Source: Chloroflexi bacterium OHK40 (lineage in GTDB: Bacteria > Chloroflexota > Chloroflexia > Chloroflexales > Chloroflexaceae). From it: DNA of 64,000 bases. This document shows, in pieces, positions 51,910-60,259 of the stretch. The notes under the pieces were generated by a model. That model was not told the origin of the DNA, ran no database searches, and was given only the letters and a program-made list of their open reading frames with translations. The stretch's first letter is position 1, and each line of letters opens with the position of its first letter. Location: NCBI GenBank assembly GCA_004367505.1, contig SFCB01000150.1:18517-82516 (forward strand), given 5' to 3'. The translations under genes and the position numbers were made by a program.

Positions 51910-52656
51910 TCACAGCGCGCCCCCCTCCTCCTGGCGGCGCAGCCGCCGCGCGACGACCAACCCGGCCACGAACAGCACCGCCGAGAGGAGCAGCGTCCAC
52001 GGATTGATCGCCGCGATGCTGAAGTTCCCGGCGAAGATATCGTCGATATCGAGCGAGGCCCCAGCCAGCACAAAGGTGAGCGTGCCGGGCAACGAGCCCA
52101 GCACACTCGCCAGGAGGTAGGGCTGGTAGGGCACCCGCAGGAATCCGGCGAGATAGTTGACCAGGTCGTAGGGCAGGTAGATCAACCGCATCACCAGCAC
52201 GGTGGTGAAGGCGTTGGCCCGCAGGCGCTCAGCGTAATGGCCAGCACCCCTCGCGCGGGTGCCCGTCTCGCCGGTGGGCAGCACGCCCTGGCCAAACACG
52301 CGCCCGAAGCCGTAGGCCAGCGTCGCCGACAGGTTCGAGCCAAGCACCACGAACAGGGTGCCCCAGAGCGGCCCCCAGATCGCCCCGCCCAGCAGCGTGA
52401 CCACGACTGCCGAGAAGAAGGCCAGCGGGCGCACGGTGTAGATCAGGATGTAGAGCAGCGGCCCGAGCGGCGTTCGCAGCAGCTCGATCACGGCTTTGAG
52501 CGTCTCGGTTGGCGTACTGCCGGTCCTCAGGCTATAGACAAGGAATCCTCCGGCGAGCGTGAGCCAGATCGCGGCGGCAACGAACTTCTGCCAATGCCGG
52601 GCCAGGAAACCGACAGCGCGCGCAGTTGTGGCGCGGGTTGTTGGAGTATCAACCAC
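51910..52656 (-). CDS. TVP38/TMEM64 (DedA-like) membrane protein, copy 1
   Basis: The 248-residue membrane protein carries the VTT domain: LGGAIWGPLWGTLFVVLGSNLSATLAYGFGR and VLVMRLIYLPYDLVNYLAGF with a C-terminal GSLPGTLTFVLAGASL. These re-entrant, proline-containing helices are shared with lipid scramblases of the TMEM41B/VMP1 type and with E. coli YdjX/YdjZ. It probably moves lipids or lipid-linked compounds across the bilayer. The GTG start at 52656 follows a GGAG site, and the CDP-alcohol transferase stops 12 bases upstream. Confidence 0.88.
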   Translation of the reverse strand: MVDTPTTRATTARAVGFLARHWQKFVAAAIWLTLAGGFLVYSLRTGSTPTETLKAVIELLRTPLGPLLYILIYTVRPLAFFSAVVVTLLGGAIWGPLWGTLFVVLGSNLSATLAYGFGRVFGQGVLPTGETGTRARGAGHYAERLRANAFTTVLVMRLIYLPYDLVNYLAGFLRVPYQPYLLASVLGSLPGTLTFVLAGASLDIDDIFAGNFSIAAINPWTLLLSAVLFVAGLVVARRLRRQEEGGAL

Positions 52657-52668
52657 GGGCGGGGCTCC

Positions 52669-53280
52669 TTACAGGTTGCGGGCAGCCCAGAGCAGGCGCT
52701 GACCGGCCGTGAGCACTACCAGGGCTGCCATCAGCCCGAAGAGCGGCACGAGCGCACCAGGAAAGAGCAGGAAGATCGTGTAGAGCACCACGGTCTCGGC
52801 GCCCTCCACGAGCCCGGCCGGCATGGTCACCGTCGTGAGCTCACCGCGAGCCCGGGCCCCCGCGTTGCGCTTCTCAAGCAGGGCGGCCAGGTACATCCAA
52901 CTCGCTCCGTTGAGGTAGAAGCTGGCCAGGAGCAGCGCCAGGGCCAGGTAGGCCGCGGGCATGCCAGCAGCAACAGCCAGCCCGAGTGGGACGGCAATGT
53001 AGACGACATGGTCAAGCACGATGTCGAGGTAGGCGCCGAGATCGCTTTGCTGGCCAGTGAGCCGCGCCAGGGTACCATCCAGGCCGTCGAGCACACGGTT
53101 GGCGGCCCAGAGGCCTACCGCGAGCAGCGTGGCCCCCTGCCAGGCTGCGGCGGCGGCGGCAAGCCCCACAGCGGCAGCGGCAACCGTTACGACGGTGGGG
53201 TGCAAACGACGGATCGGCCCACGCACAAGTGGGGCGAGGAGGCTCTCTTTCGGCTCGCGTAAGGCTTTATCGATCATCAC
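52669..53280 (-). CDS. CDP-alcohol phosphatidyltransferase (YnjF-like)
   Basis: This 203-residue membrane enzyme has the complete catalytic motif DGLDGTLAR...G...D...D: Asp65, Asp68, Gly69, Ala72, Arg73, Gly82, Asp86 and Asp90. It should transfer a phospho-alcohol from a CDP-linked donor onto an alcohol acceptor, or the reverse, in phospholipid synthesis. The size and surroundings match YnjF rather than PgsA or PssA. GTG 53280 and ATG 53277 are both acceptable starts; GAGAGGG lies a few bases upstream. It sits between the two TVP38 genes. Confidence 0.9.
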   Translation of the reverse strand: MMIDKALREPKESLLAPLVRGPIRRLHPTVVTVAAAAVGLAAAAAAWQGATLLAVGLWAANRVLDGLDGTLARLTGQQSDLGAYLDIVLDHVVYIAVPLGLAVAAGMPAAYLALALLLASFYLNGASWMYLAALLEKRNAGARARGELTTVTMPAGLVEGAETVVLYTIFLLFPGALVPLFGLMAALVVLTAGQRLLWAARNL

Positions 53281-53386
53281 GACAGGCCCTCTCCAGGCGA
53301 TCGCCTACGGCTCATTTCGTCACCACATAGTCGGGGGAGAACAGTCACCGCCGGTGCGCCTGTACCCATTCCGGCTCGGTCGTCGA

Positions 53387-54091
53387 TCACCCTGGGCGAT
53401 CAGAGCGCCGACGCAGGACAAGAGCCAGTGCCGCGCTCGTGATCATCAGGACAAGCGCAACGACGAGGATCGCCGGGTTCAGGCCACCGGCCTCGCCCCC
53501 AGGTGCCCCTAGCGCGCTCCCCGCGAGTACAATGGCGACGACACCCGGCAGGCTTCCCAGGGTGTTGCCGAGCAGAAATGGCCAGGGGCGCACGTGCAAC
53601 AGGCCGACGAGGTAGTTGATCGGGTCGTAGGGCAGGAAGCTCAGCCGCAGAACCACGATGCCAACAAGTGGGCGGCGCTGCAGCATCGGGCCGTAGCGCG
53701 CACAAAGCTGTGCCAGTGCGCCCTGCTCCTGCCGCGAGAGCCGCCCGAGGCTGTAGGTGAGCAGCGCCGAGAGGTTGCAGCCGACCAGGGTGGAGAAGAT
53801 CCCCAACTCCGGCCCAAAGCAGGCGCCGGCCAGGCCACCCAACAGTGCCGCAGGGACCAGCAGCAGCGGGCTCAGCGCCGCAACGCTGACGAAGAGCACG
53901 GTTCCGGCCGGACTACTCCGGCAGGCTAGCACCAACTGCTGCACCAGATCGCCGAGGGTAAGCATCTCACGCCAGGCATATAGCTGCAAGGCGGCGATCA
54001 CCAGTCCCCACGTCCCAAGGACGAGGAGCAGCCGTGGCGGTGCGCCGAGGCGGCATGGCCCGAGGGGTGCTTCCCGCCGCTCCTCAACCAC
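53387..54091 (-). CDS. TVP38/TMEM64 (DedA-like) membrane protein, copy 2
   Basis: The 234-residue protein has a VTT domain with [35 protein letters not shown] and [21 protein letters not shown], plus [16 protein letters not shown]. It is clearly different from copy 1 (about one-third identical by eye), so it is an old paralogue. Two TVP38 genes in one operon recall ydjX and ydjZ. The gene overlaps the flavoprotein gene by eight bases. A 106-bp gap then precedes the phosphatidyltransferase gene. Confidence 0.87.
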   Translation of the reverse strand: MVEERREAPLGPCRLGAPPRLLLVLGTWGLVIAALQLYAWREMLTLGDLVQQLVLACRSSPAGTVLFVSVAALSPLLLVPAALLGGLAGACFGPELGIFSTLVGCNLSALLTYSLGRLSRQEQGALAQLCARYGPMLQRRPLVGIVVLRLSFLPYDPINYLVGLLHVRPWPFLLGNTLGSLPGVVAIVLAGSALGAPGGEAGGLNPAILVVALVLMITSAALALVLRRRSDRPG

Positions 54092-55817
54092 GCCAGCGCT
54101 CCTGACTATCGCCCGCCTGTGCCCGGAGCCGCCAGAAGCCGAGGCGCTTGCGAAGAGCGAGGTTCGTAGCAGAGTATTTCACGCTCTCGCTGACGAAGAA
54201 TCGCGCCACCCCCGCGAGCGAGGCGTCGCCGAAGAAGTGCTGGCGGTAGGCGCCGTCGCCCATGAAGCCGGTACTACTCTGGCGTAGCAGGCTCAGGCGC
54301 AGCTTGTTCTGCGGCAGGTGGTTCTTACCCCTCAGCACCTGCTGGAAGGCCCAGGGCATCCAGGGAAAGCCGGCGTAGAGCGCCCGGATCTCGGCCACCG
54401 CCCGGTCCACCGCTACCTCGTCGCAGGGGTCCACCGCCTCAATGATCGTGTCAATACGGTCGGCCATAGTGTTGAACGGGGCGAAGCCACCTCCCACCAG
54501 GCGCAACCCCTGCACGTCGCGGAAGTACTCGTGACGGCTCCTGGCGCGGCCACGGGTGCTGAGCAGTTTCACATACTCCAGGTAGGCGCCGAGCATCCAG
54601 AGTACACTGTAGACCGACCAGAGTTTGTAGTTCGACCACGACTTGTAGGAGTTCGCCACCACGCGGTCATGGGCGGCCACGTAGCGCAGGGTCAGCTGCT
54701 CCAGGGGCTGAAAGCGCGCCGCGCGGTAGTCCTGGTCGCGGTGGGCCTCCAGCAGTAGATGGGCGAGCAGCGCCGTGCTCATCAGGGTCGTGTACAAGCC
54801 CTTGGAGTAGAGCGGGTCGATGAAGCCAGCCGCGTGGCCCTGCAGGCAGAAACGCTCGCCAACGATCCGGGTGGCCGTATACTGGAGCCGCTCCGTGCGC
54901 GTCCAGGCTCTGGCGGCGCGCGCCCCACGGAACTGAGCGGCGATGCTGGGGAACTGCGCGATAAAGCCGAAGAACTCCTCCTCGGGGCTCAGATCGGCGC
55001 GCAGCGGGTGGATGCGCGGGTCGAGCTGCAAGCCCACGCTCACCAGGGGATTGGTCGAGCGCGGGTGATTGTTGAAGGGGATCACCCAGAGCCAGCCGCC
55101 GTGGAAGATGTGGTGCAGCGTGCCCTCAGAGACGGGGAAGGGAATGCCGTAGCGCTGGTGTGAGGCCCCGACCTGGTTGTAGCAGGGCAGATCGACCATG
55201 TGGGTGAAGATCGTGCGGGTGTGGGCCTGGAGATCCCGCGAGCGCCAGCCGTACTTCTCGGCCAGGATCGAGCGCATCCCGCCGGCATCCACCACGTAGT
55301 CGGCCACGTAGCTCTGGCCCTGGGCGGTGAGAATGCTCACCCCGCCCGCCTCCACTGTGATATCCTTGACCGGAGTGGCCTGGAGCACCTCGGCTCCATA
55401 GCGCACTGCCACCGTTGTCAGCAGGTAGTCACAATCCTGGCGATGGATGTGGATTTCGTAGCCGTGGGGGCGCTGCGGGATGACGGCCTGGAGCGAACGG
55501 CGAAGGTCTTGCGGCTCACCGGGGCTGTGGTGCAGGTAGCTGAAGTGGCGCTTGAGGCCATGAGAGGTGCCAATCTGCGTCAGGTAGTGCTCGGAGCTGA
55601 AAAACGCCAACTCGGGCACGTCGAACAGCTCGGCCATGGCCCGCATGGTCTCGGAGGTCTCCAGGATCATCGACTCGCCAACAGCGAACCGGGGGTGGGT
55701 GCCCGCCTCGAAGATGATCACCCGCAGCCCATGACGCGCCAGGATCGCGCCAAGGCTGGAGCCACTGATGCCTGAACCGATGATCGCCACGTCGTAGCGT
55801 ATCCTGTTGGTAGCCAC
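54084..55817 (-). CDS. Flavin-dependent halogenase-like oxidoreductase
   Basis: The 577-residue FAD protein starts with [20 protein letters not shown] and [30 protein letters not shown] carries the WxWxIP motif (residues 242-247) that marks flavin-dependent halogenases, and [20 protein letters not shown] is the FAD-pyrophosphate region of the family. A lysine equivalent to the halogenase catalytic lysine is not obvious, so it may be an oxygenase or reductase of the same fold. The GTG at 55817 is chosen for its AGGAG site; the frame extends to 55904. It is the promoter-proximal gene of the operon. Confidence 0.83.
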   Translation of the reverse strand: MATNRIRYDVAIIGSGISGSSLGAILARHGLRVIIFEAGTHPRFAVGESMILETSETMRAMAELFDVPELAFFSSEHYLTQIGTSHGLKRHFSYLHHSPGEPQDLRRSLQAVIPQRPHGYEIHIHRQDCDYLLTTVAVRYGAEVLQATPVKDITVEAGGVSILTAQGQSYVADYVVDAGGMRSILAEKYGWRSRDLQAHTRTIFTHMVDLPCYNQVGASHQRYGIPFPVSEGTLHHIFHGGWLWVIPFNNHPRSTNPLVSVGLQLDPRIHPLRADLSPEEEFFGFIAQFPSIAAQFRGARAARAWTRTERLQYTATRIVGERFCLQGHAAGFIDPLYSKGLYTTLMSTALLAHLLLEAHRDQDYRAARFQPLEQLTLRYVAAHDRVVANSYKSWSNYKLWSVYSVLWMLGAYLEYVKLLSTRGRARSRHEYFRDVQGLRLVGGGFAPFNTMADRIDTIIEAVDPCDEVAVDRAVAEIRALYAGFPWMPWAFQQVLRGKNHLPQNKLRLSLLRQSSTGFMGDGAYRQHFFGDASLAGVARFFVSESVKYSATNLALRKRLGFWRLRAQAGDSQERWRG

Positions 55818-56064
55818 AGTTTCTCCTGCCGCGTCCTCGTGACGGCGCCAGCCCTCGCCCGCTACCACCCGAAGCGTACCACCTGCTGGTAGCCTAGGCC
55901 ACAAATCTTACACACCGCTTACGTGGCGCGAACGAATGACCAGAGCCTCACGGGATGCCCGGCGCGCTGCCCACCCATCGGCGTTGTCCCGAAACACCGC
56001 GTCACCACGCCTGGTATGGCGGTACGGAGGCGATAGCACGGACGCCAGGTACGGCACAGTCGCT

Positions 56065-56082
56065 TACAACTCAGTGGTTGTA
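56065..56082 (+). promoter_or_regulatory. Dyad operator before the methyltransferase gene
   Basis: TACAAC-N6-GTTGTA (56065-56082) is an exact 6-6-6 dyad. It overlaps a plausible -35 (TTACAA) with CATACA as -10 about 18 bp on. A dimeric regulator here could block the methyltransferase promoter and perhaps the divergent 12-gene operon. A second, weaker dyad TACCA-N5-TGGTA is at 55877-55891. Nothing else is seen in 55818-56109. Confidence 0.45.
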
Positions 56083-56109
56083 TCGATCATACACCAGGTA
56101 CTGCGAAGC

Positions 56110-56742
56110 ATGTTTCAGGAAACGATCTCTCGCGAGGATGCCCGGCAGCTCTACAACCGGCTCGGTCCGGGTCTGGATCGGTCAAACCGCTTCGAGGAGC
56201 GGGCCAAAGCCCTGGCCCTTGAACTGCTAGCGGTGGAGGAGGGGCAGCGCGTGCTCCACGTCGGCGTCGGCACTGGCATGGAGCACGCCGTGCTCCAGCG
56301 GGCCGCCGGGCCACGGGGGCTGGTGGTGGGCCACGATCTGGCGCGTGGCATGCTTGAGCTTACCCGCCGGCACGCCGACACACCGCTCTGCGAGGGGGAC
56401 GCGGTACAGCTCCCATGCCGAACGGGCATGTTCGACCGGATCTTCTCGGCCTATCTGCTCGATCTCATCCCACTCGTCGCGATCCCGGCGGTGCTGCGCG
56501 AGTTCCGCCGCGCGCTGCGGCCGGACGGGCGGCTCGTTCTGGTCTCCCTCACCGAGGGGGTCAACCTGCCGAGCCGCTTGTTCGTCGCGGGCTGGACGCT
56601 AGTATACCGTCTGAGTCCGCAATGGCTCGGTGGTTGCAGGCCGCTCCAACTCGCCCCTTTGCTCGAAGCTGCCGGCTTTGCGGTCGAGCGGCGGGTTATC
56701 GTCCAGCGCGGCTTTCCGAGCGAGGTGCTGGTTGGGCGATAG
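56110..56742 (+). CDS. SAM-dependent class I methyltransferase
   Basis: The protein has 210 residues from ATG 56110. Motif I is QRVLHVGVGTGMEHAVL, motif II is GMFDRIFSAYLLDLIP and motif III is FRRALRPDGRLVLVSLTEG. The fold is UbiE-like with a lipid- or quinone-type acceptor possible. The upstream frame to 55936 has no homology and no RBS, so the later ATG is used. It diverges from the halogenase-like gene and may modify the same product. Confidence 0.83.
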   Translation: MFQETISREDARQLYNRLGPGLDRSNRFEERAKALALELLAVEEGQRVLHVGVGTGMEHAVLQRAAGPRGLVVGHDLARGMLELTRRHADTPLCEGDAVQLPCRTGMFDRIFSAYLLDLIPLVAIPAVLREFRRALRPDGRLVLVSLTEGVNLPSRLFVAGWTLVYRLSPQWLGGCRPLQLAPLLEAAGFAVERRVIVQRGFPSEVLVGR

Positions 56743-56759
56743 GGCCGGCCTCCGTGCCC

Positions 56760-58214
56760 TCAGCCACGTGAGGGCGTGGGCCAGCTGGCCGATGCGTCAG
56801 GCGCAGGGCGGGCCCAGCGATAGCGCAGGTAGGCGAAGAGCTCGCCACGCAGTCCGGTCAGCGTCGCGCGCAGGAAGGCGTCGGCCACCTTCTGAATGCC
56901 GCTGGAGAAGGTCGGGTAAGGGTAGACTACCCGGTAGAGCTTGTAGAGCGAGAGGCCTTCCTGGATGGCCAGGGTGAAGAGCGGGATCATCTCCGAGGCC
57001 CGTGGCCCAACGATCGTGACACTCAGGATCTGGCCAGTGAGCCGCAGGGCGTCCACCATGATGAACCCCTGCCGCAGATCGTCGGTATAGCCGCGATCAG
57101 TCTGAGTGACCAGATCGACCCGGATGCGCCGGAGCAGCTTCGGATGGAAACGCTCCGCGATCTGCTGCTGGCGCATCCCGGCGGTGGCCACCTCGGGGTC
57201 GCTGAAGGTCGCGCTCGGATAGAAGGGCTCAGGGGCGCGGGCGGGCAGCCAGGGGAAGGCGATACGCTGTACCACGCGGCGGCCCTGGGCATTGGCGGAG
57301 TGGGTAAAGGCGGAGGTGGCCGTCACATCACCGATGGCGTAGATACCAGGTACACTGGTGCGCCCGTAGCTATCAGTGGCGATACCCTCACGAGGCGAGA
57401 AGCGTACCCCGGCTGTCTCCAGGCCGAGCCCCTCGAGATTGCGCTCGCGACCCACAGCGATCAAAACGTAGTCCACACCCTCCAGGGCAGTGAGTTGCCC
57501 GGCCCGCTCGACGCACAGGGTCGCCCTCGCCTCGTCGTACGAATGGGCCGAGGCCTCGGCATAGACGGCCACACCCTTCGCGCGGAGGCTTGCGTCCAGC
57601 GCTGCGGAGACCTCAGGTAGAAATCGGTCCATCACGCGCGGCGCCGTCGTGATCACACTGACCTGGCTGCCGAGCTTGCGGAAGGCAAAGGCAAGCTCCA
57701 TGCCGATCACACCACCACCGATGATGGCGAGGTGGCGCGGTGCGGCAGCGATCTCGAAGACGCTCTCATTGGTGAGCGTCCGATCGGCAGGCAGGCCGGC
57801 GATAGGGATCACGCGCGGCCGGGCGCCTGTGGCAATCACGATGTGCGCCGCGCTGAGTGTGCGCTCACCACCCTCCGGCAGGGCCACCACTACACGACCA
57901 GAGCCAGCGAGACGGGCACGACCAAAGATTAGGCTGAGGTTCTTCAGCTCGCCGAACTCGTGGGTCTCCTTCTCGCGAAGAGCGTCACGCTTGCGGCGCA
58001 CCTCGGCCAGGGCGCCAATTGGATCATGCGCGCCGCGCTCCTCGGCCTGGTGGATCAGCGTCTTTGAGGGCACGCAACCAACGTTCGTGCAGTCACCACC
58101 GACGTGCAGCGCTTCGATCACGGCCACGGGCTTACCGAGGTTGGCAAGCCCGACGGCGACGGTCAACCCACCCGAGCCTGCCCCAATCACGATCGTGTGG
58201 AAGCTGTCACGCAC
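56760..58214 (-). CDS. MerA/dihydrolipoamide dehydrogenase-like disulfide reductase
   Basis: The 484-residue flavoprotein has the redox pair Cys42 and Cys47 in GGDCTNVGCVPSK, an NAD(P)H motif IIGGGVIGMELAFAFRKLG and an IYAIGDVTATSAFTHSANAQGR region. It lacks the C-terminal Cys pair of true mercuric reductase, so mercury is not its substrate. The ending LYKLYRVVYPYPTFSSGIQKVAD is shared with a group often encoded beside, or fused to, TVP38 proteins, as seen nearby here. GTG 58214 follows GGAGAT. It may supply electrons for the operon's flavoenzymes. Confidence 0.87.
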   Translation of the reverse strand: MRDSFHTIVIGAGSGGLTVAVGLANLGKPVAVIEALHVGGDCTNVGCVPSKTLIHQAEERGAHDPIGALAEVRRKRDALREKETHEFGELKNLSLIFGRARLAGSGRVVVALPEGGERTLSAAHIVIATGARPRVIPIAGLPADRTLTNESVFEIAAAPRHLAIIGGGVIGMELAFAFRKLGSQVSVITTAPRVMDRFLPEVSAALDASLRAKGVAVYAEASAHSYDEARATLCVERAGQLTALEGVDYVLIAVGRERNLEGLGLETAGVRFSPREGIATDSYGRTSVPGIYAIGDVTATSAFTHSANAQGRRVVQRIAFPWLPARAPEPFYPSATFSDPEVATAGMRQQQIAERFHPKLLRRIRVDLVTQTDRGYTDDLRQGFIMVDALRLTGQILSVTIVGPRASEMIPLFTLAIQEGLSLYKLYRVVYPYPTFSSGIQKVADAFLRATLTGLRGELFAYLRYRWARPAPDASASWPTPSRG

Positions 58215-58393
58215 GTCTGATCTCCATTCTTGCTTCTGCTACCGGAGGCACCTGGTGTTGACGGTAGCGCAACTGCTTCCGGGCAGTCCGCCCCGTACGC
58301 CACCACGAGCACGGGAGCTACCTTATCCCACCTCCTGTAGATCCCCTCGCATACCTCACCCCCGCCGCACTGCGACACTCCCCTGTTCTGCCC

Positions 58394-58540
58394 ACTGGTC
58401 CCCGCGCGCGCGGCGTAACACTGGGGGTACGCAGCATGCAGCAATTTCAATCCCACTGGTCCCCGCGCGCGGGGTAACACTCCCCAGCGATCAGCAGCCG
58501 CAGGATGTAGGCCGCTGATCCCCGCGCGCGGGGTAGCACC
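58394..58540 (-). CRISPR. Degenerate three-repeat CRISPR relic
   Basis: Three related repeats lie at 58394-58422 (29 nt), 58455-58481 (27 nt) and 58514-58540 (27 nt). They share CCCCGCGCG...CGGGGTA-like cores and CAC ends. The intervals 58423-58454 and 58482-58513 are both exactly 32 nt and unrelated. Read on the minus strand the repeats begin GTGTTAC or GTGCTAC and resemble type I-E repeats. The third differs at several bases. A weaker possible fourth repeat is near 58333-58359. No cas gene is in the window. The rest of 58215-58393 has no gene. Confidence 0.7.
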
Positions 58541-58548
58541 GACGACTC

Positions 58549-58983
58549 TCAGCCAGCACCCTCAGCAACCGGGATAGCAAAGGTGGCCTGGTAGGTGTGA
58601 GATGCGATCGTGGCGTGAACGGTCACCTCCCAGTCGCCGGGCATCGGGTAGACGGCGTTGAGCGCATACTGGCCCGGTCCAACTGCCTCGGCGACCGGCA
58701 TACCGCCGCCGAGACAGATCATGTCCATCTCCAACTCCAGGTACACGTCCGCCCCGTCGATCGGACGTCCCCGCTCATCGGTCAGCGTCACGCGGAAGTG
58801 CTGCGTCTCATTCACCCTCGGGGCGCGCCCACTGTCGAGAGTCACCGTAATGCCATCCACCGTCTGCTGTGCCCGCACCTCATTGGCCGCCAGGGATGGC
58901 AACTGGGCCGCGCAACCGGCCAGCACGAGCAACCAGGCCACAACAAACAGCCGGCGGCTGATCGACAGGAGCCGGTACGCCAC
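58549..58983 (-). CDS. YtkA-like lipoprotein
   Basis: This 144-residue exported lipoprotein (lipobox LAGC) has a YtkA/FixH-like beta domain: VNETQHFRVTLTDERGRPIDGADVYLELEM followed by GQYALNAVYPMPGDWEVTVHA. A DMICLGGGM stretch with Met and Cys suits copper. Such proteins accompany copper delivery to cytochrome oxidase. A GTG at 58983 has an AGGAGG site and lies two bases after the Sco stop codon, so the two are coupled. Confidence 0.82.
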   Translation of the reverse strand: MAYRLLSISRRLFVVAWLLVLAGCAAQLPSLAANEVRAQQTVDGITVTLDSGRAPRVNETQHFRVTLTDERGRPIDGADVYLELEMDMICLGGGMPVAEAVGPGQYALNAVYPMPGDWEVTVHATIASHTYQATFAIPVAEGAG

Positions 58984-58985
58984 GC

Positions 58986-59603
58986 CTAGCCCTCCTGCAT
59001 CAGGCGACGCACACCACTGGCAAGGACATCGGGCGGGGTGCCATAGCCGTACACCATCCGGAGGCGACCCTGACCATCGATCAGGTAAGCGGCGGCGCTG
59101 TGGTCGATCAGGTAGGCGGCGCTGGTACCCTCCACCTCACGCTGCTCGTAGTAGAGCCCGTACTCCTTGCCGATCCGCCGCAGCGTAGCTTCGTCGCCCT
59201 GCAGGCCAACAAAGCCCGGGTCGAAAGCCTGCAGATAGCGAGCCAGGCGCTCAGGCGTGTCGCGCTCTCCGTCCACACTGATGAAGACGAAGTGCGCCGC
59301 CTCGCCTTCAGAGCCAAGCAACTCCTTGGCGCGCTTGAACTCGCTCAGGGTCGTCGGGCAGACGTCGGGGCAGAAAGTGTAGCCGAAGAACAGCAGCGTC
59401 GGTGCGCCACCAAGATCGCTCAGGGCGATCGTCTCGCCGCCCCGGCTGCTCGGCAGCGCGAAGTCGGTGAGCTGGACGGGTGGATCGATCACGGTGCCCT
59501 GATCGGGCTCATCGGCAGCGGGGGCGTTCGTCGCGGGCTGCGCACACCCTCCGAGCATGGCCAGAGCGAGCAGCGCGATCAGGAGCAGGGAAAACTGTCG
59601 CAT
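58986..59603 (-). CDS. Sco1/SenC copper chaperone
   Basis: This 205-residue lipoprotein (lipobox LGGC, Cys20) has a thioredoxin-fold domain with the copper motif FCPDVCPTT (Cys78, Cys82) and distal His168 in YLIDHSA. It should insert copper into the CuA site of cytochrome c oxidase. GGAAGGAG precedes ATG 59603; an upstream frame to 59660 is ignored. It is flanked by PCuAC and YtkA-like genes, the standard CuA assembly trio. Confidence 0.94.
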   Translation of the reverse strand: MRQFSLLLIALLALAMLGGCAQPATNAPAADEPDQGTVIDPPVQLTDFALPSSRGGETIALSDLGGAPTLLFFGYTFCPDVCPTTLSEFKRAKELLGSEGEAAHFVFISVDGERDTPERLARYLQAFDPGFVGLQGDEATLRRIGKEYGLYYEQREVEGTSAAYLIDHSAAAYLIDGQGRLRMVYGYGTPPDVLASGVRRLMQEG

Positions 59604-59616
59604 ACGCGACTCCTTC

Positions 59617-60150
59617 CTATGGCTGACGCACCGGCGCATCGACGGTGATCGTACCGGCACGCTCGAAGGTCAGGGTGAGCCGCACCGTATCGCCGGCGTT
59701 CAGATCGCGGTTCAGACCGATCAGCATCACGTGGAGACCGCCGGGCTTGAGCTCGGCCTGGCCATTGGCGGGAACCTCGATCCCACCAGCGACGGGCGCC
59801 ATGCGCATCACATTATCGACCATGGTGGTCTCGTGAAGCTCAACGGTCCGGGCGGCGTCGGTAGAGGCGGAGAGCAGCCGATCGGGTGCGCTCCCGGAGT
59901 TGACCAGGGTCATATAGGCGGCGCTGGTACTGCCCATCTCCATCATACCAGAGCTATGCTCCATACCGGCCATAGGTGTGGCAGCGCTTGAGTCCGTGCC
60001 GGCCATGGGCGTAGCAGCGCTTGAGCCCGTGCCGGTAGCGACGGCGGCACGCACCCAGGGCTCAGTCACGGCGATTCGGGGTGTGGCGGAGCCACAGGCG
60101 GTAAGCATTGCACTGGCAACAAGTACGAGCAGGAGGCAAAGACGATGCAT
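59617..60150 (-). CDS. PCuAC copper chaperone with Met/His-rich insert
   Basis: The 177-residue lipoprotein (lipobox LTAC, Cys19) has the PCuAC (DUF461) fold with ELHETTMVDNVMRMAPV and LHVMLIGLNRDL, giving the H-x-M-type Cu(I) ligands. Near residues 40-70 an insert repeats SSAATPMAG twice and then runs MEHSSGMMEM. It is encoded by imperfect tandem 33-bp units and adds possible extra copper ligands. ATG 60150 has a GGAG site. It probably passes Cu(I) to the Sco protein. Confidence 0.9.
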   Translation of the reverse strand: MHRLCLLLVLVASAMLTACGSATPRIAVTEPWVRAAVATGTGSSAATPMAGTDSSAATPMAGMEHSSGMMEMGSTSAAYMTLVNSGSAPDRLLSASTDAARTVELHETTMVDNVMRMAPVAGGIEVPANGQAELKPGGLHVMLIGLNRDLNAGDTVRLTLTFERAGTITVDAPVRQP

Positions 60151-60259
60151 GGCACGCTCCTTACAGCAACTCACACGAGCCGGGCCCACGGCGCACACAT
60201 ATGCGACGTACGGCTCCAGCAGTACTGGCAATGAACAGACGTGCGGGTTGTGAGCGGAG

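Noticed and set aside
56760..58214. Mercuric reductase (MerA) and a mercury-resistance locus
   Set aside because: The C-terminal cysteine pair is absent and there is no merR, merT or merP nearby.
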